Positions 7,898-15,266 of a stretch of DNA of 43,423 nucleotides are shown piece after piece. How positions within the stretch are numbered: the stretch's first letter is position 1; the number at the start of each line of letters is the position of its first letter. This DNA is from JADFMN01 sp964529975 (GTDB taxonomy: Bacteria > Armatimonadota > Fimbriimonadia > Fimbriimonadales > Fimbriimonadaceae), in NCBI GenBank assembly GCA_964529975.1, contig CAZGXW010000017.1:1-43423 (forward strand), read 5' to 3'. Under the pieces are notes generated by a model that worked only from the letters and a program-made list of their open reading frames with translations, made no database searches and was not told the DNA's origin. Position numbers and translations under genes: made by a program.

Positions 7898-8967
7898 AAC
7901 TCGGTCAATTCGTTCTCTTTCACCTCGACCTTGACCGTCCTCGTGCCGACCTTGAGGTGGTAGGTTCCGATCGGCAGCGCCACGGTCTCGCCGCCCTGCA
8001 GTGTCCGCACAGCCCGATCCTTTGTGTCCATGATGTGCAACTGCTGTGCATAGGGTGCGGTCGAGCGCAGGGCGCCCATGAGGATGCGCGTCGCATGGCC
8101 GGCCTTGATCGGCACCTTCTCGAGCACCATGCCGTTGATCATGATGTCGTACTCGCCCTCCATCACACTGTGCTTGGTCTTCCACACCTCGTGATACTCG
8201 TCGGCATCACGCTTTCCAGGAAGGTAGACCTTGATTGATTGGTGGTTCGAACTCGACTTCTCGTGCCAATTCGTTCGAACCACGCCATATCGACCGACGG
8301 CCTCCGAATCCGGCTCGATCACCCAAGGTCCGCCGTCTGTCTCTGCTCCTCGAAGTTTGAAGGCATAAGTGACGCGCTTGCTCTTGAACGCGCCGTACTT
8401 GCCATTGATCCAGATAGGATCGTCCACCTTTATCTCATCAATCGTCTTGGACATCGTCATCGGGCTTGCAGTCGCGCCGGTCGGTCTTTCCTGAGCGACC
8501 ATGACGCTGGTATCGAGCACATGGAACGCGCCGGTCGTCTTGTCCTTTGCGACGATGATCCCATGGAACGGTGCGACAGCGTCGTATGGCTTTCCTCCGG
8601 TTGTAACGACGCCGCTGAGCAGCGCGTTGGCGATCGCCTTGTCTTTGGCGATCGTGACAACGCTGCAGCACGGCTCGACGTAGTCCGGCTCGACTAGTGC
8701 GGCGGTCCTCGCTACGCCCTTGACGCTGGTCACAGCCTTCATCTCGGCGTCGGCGTCGATCGCGTCCCCGACCTTGAGAGTCTTGGCCAGATCCGCAGAC
8801 TTGACCTGCATCACACGGCCCGTGTAGTTGCTACGCACGCTGACAGTGCCCTTGACCGCGTCTACGCCGATCACCGCGCAGCAGGGCTCTTGAAGAGTGG
8901 CTGCGATCGCGATCCCAAAGACAACAAGGCCGCAACAAGCGGCGACGATGGCGGTCAACCTGTTCAT
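7894..8967 (-). CDS. exported protein with two EPCC-led modules
   Basis: 357 residues from ATG at 8967, which has a good AGGAG site upstream. A signal sequence (LTAIVAACCGLVVFGIAIAATL) is followed by EPCCAVIGVDAVKGTVSVRS and, about 65 residues on, EPCCSVVTIAKDKAIANA. Each EPCC begins a small beta-rich module; the first contains LAKTLKVGDAID. The C-terminal 60 residues (QLHIMDTKDRAVRTL, then GGETVALPIGTYHLKVG) look like a PEGA or carboxypeptidase-regulatory type beta fold. The paired cysteines could bind metal or form disulfides. It follows the 730-residue gene by 75 bp on the same strand; that neighbour also carries EPCC after its signal peptide, so the two probably work together. Function unknown. 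Confidence 0.65.
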   Translation of the reverse strand: MNRLTAIVAACCGLVVFGIAIAATLQEPCCAVIGVDAVKGTVSVRSNYTGRVMQVKSADLAKTLKVGDAIDADAEMKAVTSVKGVARTAALVEPDYVEPCCSVVTIAKDKAIANALLSGVVTTGGKPYDAVAPFHGIIVAKDKTTGAFHVLDTSVMVAQERPTGATASPMTMSKTIDEIKVDDPIWINGKYGAFKSKRVTYAFKLRGAETDGGPWVIEPDSEAVGRYGVVRTNWHEKSSSNHQSIKVYLPGKRDADEYHEVWKTKHSVMEGEYDIMINGMVLEKVPIKAGHATRILMGALRSTAPYAQQLHIMDTKDRAVRTLQGGETVALPIGTYHLKVGTRTVKVEVKENELTEF

Positions 8968-9042
8968 GGTGCTCCTAGCGTAACAGTCCCATCTTATCCC
9001 GGAATCCGGCATACCGCGACCTCATTCTTCGTTCGCCCCTGC

Positions 9043-11235
9043 TCAGAGCGCGTTGTACAGGTCCATGACGTCCTTGGCGACGACCCGGGCGTCGAACTTC
9101 GCCTTCAGCGAGCCCGGGAAGCAAGTGACGCCGAAGTCTTGGCCCTTGTACTTGGCCTTGTAGCCGACACCCAGCTTGGACTCGATGTTGACGGGATAGC
9201 TGACCTGGCCCGTCTGGGTGTCGACGCTGACGCCGACGTTGATGCTTCCCTTGCCCGTAAAGGGGCCGTAGTTCTTGCTCTTCTCGGCGGTCACGCTGGC
9301 CGTGATGTGTCGCGCATCTTTGATGTCGAACTTGAACTTGTCGGTAACGTTGAACGTGGGCGAGCCGTCGAACGCCTTCTTGAGCGGCGACCACTTGCCC
9401 TTGATGTCGACGTTGCCATCGATATCGACCTTCACTGATATCCACTTGCCCATGGAGAACGAGCAGTCGGCGTTCGGGTCCCACGAGACATTGAGGTCGC
9501 GGATCAGCCGTTCGAGCAGCATGCTGCGGACGGCGCTGCGGTGCTCCTCGAGCAGCGCCTCCAGTGCGCGCGCGTCGACAGGTTGGCAGGTCTCCTCGAT
9601 CCACCGCTTGTAGCTCGCGATTTCGATGTCGGCGTTTTGCCGATCGATCTGGTAGTCCCGCTCCTGGATTCGCAGCCGTTGTGCGGGGCCGTTGTCGCCG
9701 TCGCCGACGGCGTTGGCGACGACGTTCAGGTACTTCTCGTTGATCTCGCGGACGAACTGTTGCCCTGCGGCGTCATTGGAAGCGACTTTCATCTCCTTGG
9801 CGTACTTCGACGCATACTCATATGCGTCGGCGGCGATCTCGCCCGCCACTTGCAGCGCGTACGAGGCCTCGGCATCGAACCGGCGAGCGAACATCTGCAC
9901 GTGTGCCTCAGTGCCGTTCATCCAGTTCTCGTGCAACTTGCGCACGGTCGCGCAGTACTTCTTGTCGACTTCGAGCATGCAGGCTTTAGCCGCGTCTGCT
10001 TCGTTGAACCTGCGCATACAGTCGCCGTGCCCATCACTGCGCTTGGCGCCCGCATAGGTGAAGTACGCGTGGAACTCGGCGCCGTACCAGTCGTCCAGCC
10101 GGTATCCGGAGACCCCCGCCTTGTGCCCTTCGTACTCGAACCGCCGGAGCTCGCCAAGCATACGGGCGTACTGCACCGGATCTCGGTTGATCACCTTTGC
10201 CCAGAACCCGACGTCGTACCCTTCGTAGGCCTCTGCGGGCCGCGGACCCTGCAGCGCGTTCTGCGTGACACTAATATATGTGACTATTGCATTGTAGAAG
10301 AACACGTTTCGATACTGCTGGCGCAACGTGTCGGGGCTGCCTGGGAACTGTTGCTGAAACTGTGCAGGCGTAAGCTTCGCCAGTTTTCCAAGGTCCGTGA
10401 CCGAGGCAACCATGGCGTCGTATCCTTCTCTGAAAGAGGCCGTGACCTGATCCGCTTCGTCCACCCGTTCGAGAGTGAACGCGTGGTAGACGCGGTCGCG
10501 CAGTTCCTCGCCACGCTTGAGGGCGGCCAGCGTGCGGTTGATGTGCGCCTTTAGTTCCGCGATCGCAGCGTCGACCTTGTCCGCCGGCGGGGTCGGTCGC
10601 GAGGGCGGACGGCCCGTGTTGAACGACTGCTTTTGCAGGTTGATGAGAGTGTCGTCCGGCGCGGCGGCCTGCGCCTCGCCGATGTAGCGCACGGCGTTTG
10701 GCTTGTCGCCGGCCTTGTGATAGACGTTGGCGAGCGCTTCGAGCAGATACGGCGAGCGGTTGCCGGCGTCGTACGCGCAGTGGAGCATCAGCTTCGCGTC
10801 GGAATCGAGATTCATGAGCGAGAGGTAGACGCCCGCTTGAGCGATTGAGTTGGAGGACCATTCGAGTTTTAGGCCCTGCAACTCTGCCCACAATGCGGCT
10901 GGCACGTGCAGGTTTAAGAACGCGACGCTGCCCGCGTTGCTCCACGCTTCTGCGACCGTCTCGTCCTTCTCCTTGTCCGCGACCGCGTTTCGAATTGCCT
11001 GCTTGTTCTCCTCGGACAGTTGGTTCTCGACCTCGCCGAGGAGGATCCAAGCCTGATCCAGGGCCTGTTTGCACCCTTCGGGCGCAACTTCCGTCGTGAC
11101 ACTGCGCTTCGGGATCTCGAACAGGCCTGCGTCTTGGCAACAAGGTTCGACGCTGGGCGCCATGGCGAAGACGCCATAGGTCAGCCCACCCACCACGAGC
11201 GTTGTCACAAGGAGAACTGGTCGCTTGCAGCCCAT
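9043..11235 (-). CDS. large exported protein with TPR-like N-terminus and EPCC motif
   Basis: 730 residues from ATG at 11235. A signal or anchor sequence (KRPVLLVTTLVVGGLTYGVFAM) is followed by SVEPCCQDAG. Residues of about 80-210 are helical and TPR-like (SPYLLEALANVYHKAGDKPN, then AVRYIGEAQAAAPDD). The middle is long, helical and charged. The C-terminal 140 residues switch to a repetitive beta pattern (KVDIDGNVDIKGKW, FNVTDKFKFDIKDARHI, GKGSINVGVSVDTQTGQ), ending MDLYNAL. I recognise no family for the whole. It is the first of a two-gene unit with the EPCC protein downstream. A 14-bp inverted repeat lies directly before the start codon. Confidence 0.6.
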   Translation of the reverse strand: MGCKRPVLLVTTLVVGGLTYGVFAMAPSVEPCCQDAGLFEIPKRSVTTEVAPEGCKQALDQAWILLGEVENQLSEENKQAIRNAVADKEKDETVAEAWSNAGSVAFLNLHVPAALWAELQGLKLEWSSNSIAQAGVYLSLMNLDSDAKLMLHCAYDAGNRSPYLLEALANVYHKAGDKPNAVRYIGEAQAAAPDDTLINLQKQSFNTGRPPSRPTPPADKVDAAIAELKAHINRTLAALKRGEELRDRVYHAFTLERVDEADQVTASFREGYDAMVASVTDLGKLAKLTPAQFQQQFPGSPDTLRQQYRNVFFYNAIVTYISVTQNALQGPRPAEAYEGYDVGFWAKVINRDPVQYARMLGELRRFEYEGHKAGVSGYRLDDWYGAEFHAYFTYAGAKRSDGHGDCMRRFNEADAAKACMLEVDKKYCATVRKLHENWMNGTEAHVQMFARRFDAEASYALQVAGEIAADAYEYASKYAKEMKVASNDAAGQQFVREINEKYLNVVANAVGDGDNGPAQRLRIQERDYQIDRQNADIEIASYKRWIEETCQPVDARALEALLEEHRSAVRSMLLERLIRDLNVSWDPNADCSFSMGKWISVKVDIDGNVDIKGKWSPLKKAFDGSPTFNVTDKFKFDIKDARHITASVTAEKSKNYGPFTGKGSINVGVSVDTQTGQVSYPVNIESKLGVGYKAKYKGQDFGVTCFPGSLKAKFDARVVAKDVMDLYNAL

Positions 11236-11236
11236 G

Positions 11237-11250
11237 GGACAAGTTTGTCC
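11237..11250. promoter_or_regulatory. GGACAA-GT-TTGTCC inverted repeat abutting a start codon
   Basis: Perfect 6-bp arms around a 2-bp centre, one base from the ATG of the 730-residue protein (start 11235, minus strand). In this position a bound repressor would block initiation, or the RNA hairpin would cover the ribosome site. A purine-rich AGAGGA lies just beyond it, unusually far from the start. Confidence 0.35.
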
Positions 11251-11359
11251 TCTTAATGACCGCTTTTCATCAGGTTTTGCGGTAATCGCTCACGCAAGGC
11301 ACGGCCGCCCGGCTGCCTCGGCTAGGCCAGTCAGGTGATCGACCATGAGTTGACTTGGA

Positions 11360-12415
11360 CTAGCCTTCCAATTCCCAGACACAACGGTCCATAAAGTCGA
11401 CGATTCGCGGCCATGTTCGCGGCACGACAGCCGAGATCAGTCTCGTTCTCGCGCGCATCTCGCGGTTGCCCGCGTTGATGAACCTTCCCGGGTTGGTGGT
11501 GACATCGACTTGGATCGTCGAGTCGGACGTCGTTCCGAGCGAGGTGCTCACGAGTTCCCATTGGCCCGTGGTGTAGTTCCAGAGTTCGATGTTCCGCTGG
11601 CGCGCCGGGTCGTTCGCGTGGCACTCAAGGATGAAACTCAATCGGTCGACGCTCATTTGCGGCGCTGTTGTCGTGTACTCGACGATCGAGGTGTTCGAGT
11701 TGACTGTGACGCTCCGGACTTCGAGCCTTTGATCGTCGCTGAAGAGCAACGCTTGAAGATTGTGCGTCGGCTCGCTGCCCATCGTGACGACGTAGTCGGT
11801 CGGGAACACCGTTTGGACCGTCGTGTTCGAGGTCGCGTGGACCATGTCGATGCCCATCGTCGCCGCGATCGGCTGCGGGAAGTCGGATGGTGCACCCTGC
11901 TGGTGTCGGAACATGATCCTATCGACGCCTGCCATCGTATCTGCATATGTCGCGGAGCCGAGCACTCGCGTGAGGTCGGCCTCTTCGAGCGAGAACGTCA
12001 CATGGGTCCATCCAGAACCCACAGGTAAGACTTGCGCCACGTTCGAGGTCCATCGGGTCGACGTGAAGTCGATATCGTGGACGACGACCCGGAGGTGGAT
12101 CTCGGTCGAGCCGAGGTTTCGGAACCATGCGCTGACCGCAGTGACGCCCTGCGCCGTATAGTTTCCAGACCAATGGACCGGGTTGTATGTCGCGAGCCTT
12201 CCTCCGGCGCCGATGCCTCCCGTAGACGTGATTTGCAGAAACCTGTCGCCTGCGCCGGTCGGGCCGCCAGTCGAGATGTTCGTCATCGTGTCGCCGCCCT
12301 GCCAGTTCATCAGCGTGCCATCTTGGAAGTCGTCTGTCTGGCCGTACACGATTTGGGCGTGAGCCGAGACTGCGAGCGCGGTCATAGCGAAAGTAGCGGC
12401 GAAAGCGCGGTTCAT
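11360..12415 (-). CDS. exported protein, beta-sandwich, unknown function
   Basis: 351 residues. The start at 12415 is chosen for its strong GGAGG site and the clean signal peptide MNRAFAATFAMTALAVSAHA; the longer in-frame reading upstream translates a repeat array and is not protein-like. The mature part opens with VYGQTDDFQDGTLMNWQGG, a pattern I associate with exported carbohydrate-binding-like beta-sandwich proteins (DFQDGTxxxWxGG), and continues as strands through to residue 230. The final 130 residues (LLFSDDQRLEVRSVTV, LSFILECHANDPARQRNIEL) are a second beta region resembling modules in secreted surface proteins. No sorting signal is obvious at the C-terminus. It stands 124 bp upstream of the 730-residue gene, same strand. 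Confidence 0.65.
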   Translation of the reverse strand: MNRAFAATFAMTALAVSAHAQIVYGQTDDFQDGTLMNWQGGDTMTNISTGGPTGAGDRFLQITSTGGIGAGGRLATYNPVHWSGNYTAQGVTAVSAWFRNLGSTEIHLRVVVHDIDFTSTRWTSNVAQVLPVGSGWTHVTFSLEEADLTRVLGSATYADTMAGVDRIMFRHQQGAPSDFPQPIAATMGIDMVHATSNTTVQTVFPTDYVVTMGSEPTHNLQALLFSDDQRLEVRSVTVNSNTSIVEYTTTAPQMSVDRLSFILECHANDPARQRNIELWNYTTGQWELVSTSLGTTSDSTIQVDVTTNPGRFINAGNREMRARTRLISAVVPRTWPRIVDFMDRCVWELEG

Positions 12416-12504
12416 AAGGTCCTCCGATCCCAGGCGCCGCCAGCGCGACGCACACGTTCGGAATGCGGCTTGCGACCGCTGGGTTTCCTGCCCACCCCTA
12501 GATC

Positions 12505-12572
12505 TTCCCGTTTTCTCCCGTTTTCTCCCGTTTATTGATGCACGTTTTCTCCCGTTTTCTTCCCGTTTTTTG
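12505..12572 (-). repeat. array of AAACGGGA repeats upstream of an exported-protein gene
   Basis: On the minus strand the octamer AAACGGGA occurs at least five times in about 70 nt, mostly spaced 10 nt apart, with one interruption (AAACGTGCATC). The array lies 90-160 nt upstream of the start at 12415 and downstream of the zinc-ribbon gene. The 304-bp gene-free stretch 12416-12719 holds only this array and an AT-rich patch near 12640-12660. The 10-nt period and purine strand suggest protein binding or a leader element; slippage in a non-functional repeat is the alternative. Confidence 0.55.
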
Positions 12573-12719
12573 GGCTTGGTCAGCCCTCCTTTCCTGCTCC
12601 CTATCCAGTTTTCAAGTTGCACGCCCCTTCCCTAGGACAAGCATAATATACCCTACGGTGTCAACTGTTTTGGGCCCAACGTCTTGTCCCGGCGTCAGTA
12701 TTTTTCCACAATTTCGATA

Positions 12720-13028
12720 TCAGTCGAAGATCTCGCTGAGGAAGTCGAAGGCTCCGCCTCGCCTGCGGCCCCGGCGGTCGTCGTCATCGTCGTCGTCCTC
12801 GTAGCGTCGTCGGTCGTCTTGTCGCGGCGGGGGCTGTTGTTGGCGCTGGTTTTGGGGCGGTAGAGGCCCATCCAGTTGCTTCATGTTCTCGAGGATCTTC
12901 TCGAGCTCGCCACGGTCGAGCCAGACGCCTCGGCACTTAGGGCAGATGTCGACTTCGACGCCCGCGCGCTCGAGCACCATGAGCACGTCGGCGCAGTTGG
13001 GGCACAGGAGTTTGGAGTCCAGGTTCAT
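12720..13028 (-). CDS. TFIIB-type zinc-ribbon protein
   Basis: 102 residues from ATG at 13028. The N-terminal half is a zf-TFIIB ribbon with four cysteines in two pairs, C9PNC12 and C29PKC32, followed by GVWLDRGELEKIL, which is the conserved end of this small bacterial family. The C-terminal half is low complexity: a proline/glutamine stretch, then alternating arginine and aspartate runs including seven aspartates, and a final AFDFLSEIFD that may be a docking helix. Members are cytoplasmic and of unknown role; zinc binding is likely. It starts 34 bp after the PqqB-like gene in the same direction, so the two are probably one transcript. Confidence 0.85.
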   Translation of the reverse strand: MNLDSKLLCPNCADVLMVLERAGVEVDICPKCRGVWLDRGELEKILENMKQLDGPLPPQNQRQQQPPPRQDDRRRYEDDDDDDDRRGRRRGGAFDFLSEIFD

Positions 13029-13062
13029 CTCTTCTTGCGTCAGATTTTGGCAGAACGCGCGG

Positions 13063-13887
13063 TTAGAGTTTGAACACTTGGCCCTGTTTGACGACGTCCT
13101 TGTCGCCCCAGGCTGGGTTGGTGTGGTTGAGGTGGATGAACCAGAGTTGGGCCTTGGTGCCTTTCAGGAGTTCTCTCGTCGCTGCGATCATGGGGTGCGG
13201 GATCTGGGTGATGTCGCGGCCGGGGACCTCTTCCGGCGATGAGAAGGTGCCGTCCACGATGAGGATGTCGGCGATGTCCGCGAGCCCTTTGATGCTCGTG
13301 TCCCACTTCTCCCACCTGTCGATGTCGGGGATGAAGATGACAGACTTGTTCGCCGTCGCGATGTGAAAGCCGACGGTGTCAGTGAACTCGTCGCGGTGCG
13401 GGACCGTGAAGCACTGGACCGTGAGGTCGTCCGCCAGCACGGTCGTCCGGTTCGGCTCGATCTTTTTGAACTCGATGTTCTTGTTCTCAATCAGGAACTT
13501 CCAAGGGTTGTTGGTCTTGAGGAACTCTCCCATGCGCGCGGTGCCGTACACGGGCACGTCCTTCCAGTCCGCGCTCTCGCGGCCGAAGTACATCAGCCCC
13601 GTGTAGTGGCCCATGTGCGCGTGCGTCAAGAAAACACCAGTGGGTTTGACCCCGCCGTTGAGGTCCTTGATCTGTGCAGCGATGTCGGGCGTCGCGTCGA
13701 ACAGGAACGACTCGCCGGTCGCGGTGTTGCGCACGCCGATGCAAGAGACGCGCTCGGGCGCCTTTTTCTCGGCACAGCACTTCTTCGTACACCCGAGCTG
13801 CGGGAACCCCGCGTCCTGCGCGACGCCAAGGACGACTAGTTCCCATTGAGGCTGTTGGAACGCGATTGCGAGCGCGGCGGCGAGCAT
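13063..13887 (-). CDS. PqqB-like MBL-fold hydrolase
   Basis: 274 residues. The metallo-beta-lactamase motif is THAHMGHYTG (H89, H91, H94), with glycine where the canonical HxHxDH has aspartate. Other segments match PqqB rather than general MBL enzymes: VAQDAGFPQLGCTKKCC (compare the GGFPQWNCNC region), FDATPDIAAQIK, ILIVDGT and IHLNHTNP. True PqqB is a dioxygenase-like enzyme of PQQ biosynthesis, but no other pqq gene is here, so this is a paralogue with unknown substrate. The first 11 residues are hydrophobic and may be a short signal sequence. No Shine-Dalgarno sequence precedes the start; a 10-bp tandem repeat begins only 10 bp upstream. Confidence 0.8.
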   Translation of the reverse strand: MLAAALAIAFQQPQWELVVLGVAQDAGFPQLGCTKKCCAEKKAPERVSCIGVRNTATGESFLFDATPDIAAQIKDLNGGVKPTGVFLTHAHMGHYTGLMYFGRESADWKDVPVYGTARMGEFLKTNNPWKFLIENKNIEFKKIEPNRTTVLADDLTVQCFTVPHRDEFTDTVGFHIATANKSVIFIPDIDRWEKWDTSIKGLADIADILIVDGTFSSPEEVPGRDITQIPHPMIAATRELLKGTKAQLWFIHLNHTNPAWGDKDVVKQGQVFKL

Positions 13888-13896
13888 GGGGGGAGT

Positions 13897-13967
13897 TTAG
13901 TCCGGGTTAGTCCGGGTTAGTCCGGGTTAGTCCGGGTTGGTCCGGGTTGGTTCGGGTTGGTTCGGGG
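13897..13967. repeat. 10-bp tandem repeat (TTAGTCCGGG), about seven copies
   Basis: The unit TTAGTCCGGG is repeated head to tail about seven times, exact for the first four and then drifting to TTGG and TTCGGG. It starts 10 bp upstream of the PqqB-like start, in the divergent space with the ABC permease. A 10-bp unit places each copy on the same face of the helix. It may be a binding array or simple slippage. Confidence 0.75.
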
Positions 13968-14018
13968 ATTGAGAGGTTTGGGGCGCTGTATTTACGGAGT
14001 CGACGCCATCCACGGCTC

Positions 14019-14034
14019 GCAGGCTAAAGCCTGC
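14019..14034. repeat. REP-like palindrome GCAGGCT-AA-AGCCTGC
   Basis: Perfect 7-bp arms around AA, flanked by GGCTC and GGCTAC. I recall this core from dispersed intergenic palindromes in many bacteria. It lies in the 279-bp gene-free stretch 13888-14166, which also holds a tandem repeat and a second palindrome. Confidence 0.5.
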
Positions 14035-14100
14035 GGCTACGGGGCAAGGGCAACCATTGTGAGAGAAAGCGCGGGCGCACCCGCGCAGTCCCAAAGTGCC

Positions 14101-14140
14101 CCTCACCCCCAACCCCTCTCCACCACAGGGGAGAGGAGTG
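14101..14140. repeat. dispersed CCCCTCTCC/GGAGAGG palindrome
   Basis: CCTCTCC and GGAGAGG arms around a short loop, preceded by CCTCACCCCCAAC. This kind of element is common between genes in Chloroflexi and other phyla, as I recall. It ends about 27 bp before the ABC permease start and overlaps the region where the promoter of that gene would be expected. Confidence 0.45.
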
Positions 14141-14166
14141 TTGAGCGGAGTACCATCCCCAGGTTG

Positions 14167-15045
14167 ATGCGGCGACAGGAGAGGGTCGGGTGGTTGTTCG
14201 TAGGGCCTGCGGTGGTGCACCTGGTGGTGTTCGCACTGGTGCCGATCCTGTACGCCCTTTATCTCTCGCTCTTCCGGTGGAACCTGCTGAAGGACACGAA
14301 GCCGTTCGTGGGTTTGGGGAACTACGTCGAGACTCTGCGCGACGGCGCGTTCTGGAACGCGATGGGCAACAGCGCGCGCTTCGCGGCGGCGGCGGTTCCG
14401 CTGGGGATGTTGGTCGCGCTGCTGATCGCGATGCTCGTCGCGCAGAAGTTGCGCGGCGTGGGTTTCTTCCGCACGCTCTTCTATATCCCCGCGGTGAGCA
14501 GCGGCGTCGCAGTGTCGATGCTGTGGATCTATGTTTATCTGCCCGAGAGCGGGCTGATCAACACAGCCTCGGCGGTGTTTGGGATTCCCTCGATCGACTT
14601 CTTGAACAAAGAGGAATGGGCGATGTGGGCGCTGGTGTTCATGGCGATGTGGACCGGGCTCGGGCCGAAGATGATCATCTATGTCGCGGGGCTGTTGGGA
14701 ATCCCGGAGTCGTTATACGAGGCAGCGTCACTCGACGGTGCGTCTCCGTTGAGACGCTTTTGGAACGTGACTCTGCCGATGCTTGCGCCGACGACGCTGT
14801 TCGTGCTCGTCACCTCGACGATTGGCGCGTTCCAGTTGTTCACGCCGATCTACATGATGACGAAGGGCGGGCCGAACGATTCGACCAACGTGATCGGCTA
14901 CCACATCTACCGCGAGGCCTGGCAGAAGTTCCACGCGGGCTCTGCGGCGGCGCAGTCGTTCGTGCTGCTCGTGGTGATCGCAGGTGTGGCCTTCCTTCAG
15001 TTCAAGTTGATGAAAAGGCAACTCGAAGGCTACAGCGCTGTCTGA
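14167..15045 (+). CDS. sugar ABC transporter permease, MalF/UgpA type
   Basis: 292 residues from ATG at 14167 (a TTG one codon earlier is also in frame). Six membrane segments can be seen, the first being VGWLFVGPAVVHLVVFALVP and the last LVVIAGVAFLQF. The cytoplasmic coupling loop has the EAA motif EAASLDGASPLRRF, followed by WNVTLPMLAPT, as in binding-protein-dependent sugar importers of the CUT1 class. These work as heterodimers with a MalG-type partner and an ATPase; neither is adjacent, and the nearest binding protein is 6.3 kb upstream. So the system is split, or this gene has been separated from its partners. It is flanked on both sides by repeat-rich intergenic DNA, which fits rearrangement. 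Confidence 0.9.
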   Translation: MRRQERVGWLFVGPAVVHLVVFALVPILYALYLSLFRWNLLKDTKPFVGLGNYVETLRDGAFWNAMGNSARFAAAAVPLGMLVALLIAMLVAQKLRGVGFFRTLFYIPAVSSGVAVSMLWIYVYLPESGLINTASAVFGIPSIDFLNKEEWAMWALVFMAMWTGLGPKMIIYVAGLLGIPESLYEAASLDGASPLRRFWNVTLPMLAPTTLFVLVTSTIGAFQLFTPIYMMTKGGPNDSTNVIGYHIYREAWQKFHAGSAAAQSFVLLVVIAGVAFLQFKLMKRQLEGYSAV

Positions 15046-15081
15046 TTCAAACGTGCTAGTGGTTTAGCACCCCCACCCTAA

Positions 15082-15178
15082 CCCTCCCCCAGGGGGGAGG
15101 GAACGGTAGCAGTGGCAAGGATCCCATCCTCGCGGGACCGTGCTCCTTCGATCCGCTCAGGATGACGGCCCCGCGAGG
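15082..15178. repeat. pair of intergenic palindromes
   Basis: CCCTCCCC/GGGGAGGG arms at 15082-15101, then a larger one at 15128-15178 with arms CCTCGCGGGaCCG and CGGccCCGCGAGG around a CTCCTTCGATCC...GGATGA inner hairpin. Both types resemble dispersed palindromes I recall from acidobacterial and chloroflexal genomes. They fill most of the 221-bp space between the permease and the STN-like gene. Confidence 0.5.
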
Positions 15179-15266
15179 AAGATGGTTTGGGTTGGGGGCT
15201 CTGGTGAACGTCCCGCGGGAACGGGTTAGGCGTCAAAATGTGTAGGAACAGTCCGGAGCCAAGACC

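Noticed and set aside
12416..12622. N-terminal extension of the exported protein through the AAACGGGA array
   Set aside because: It would translate a repeat into a lysine/arginine-rich stretch before a clean signal peptide that has its own strong ribosome site at 12415.
12630..12690. Sigma-70 promoter from TTGACA near the AT-rich patch on the minus strand
   Set aside because: The nearest TATTAT lies about 10 nt from TTGACA instead of 16-18.
13897..13967. CRISPR array
   Set aside because: The repeats are 10 bp head to tail with no spacers.
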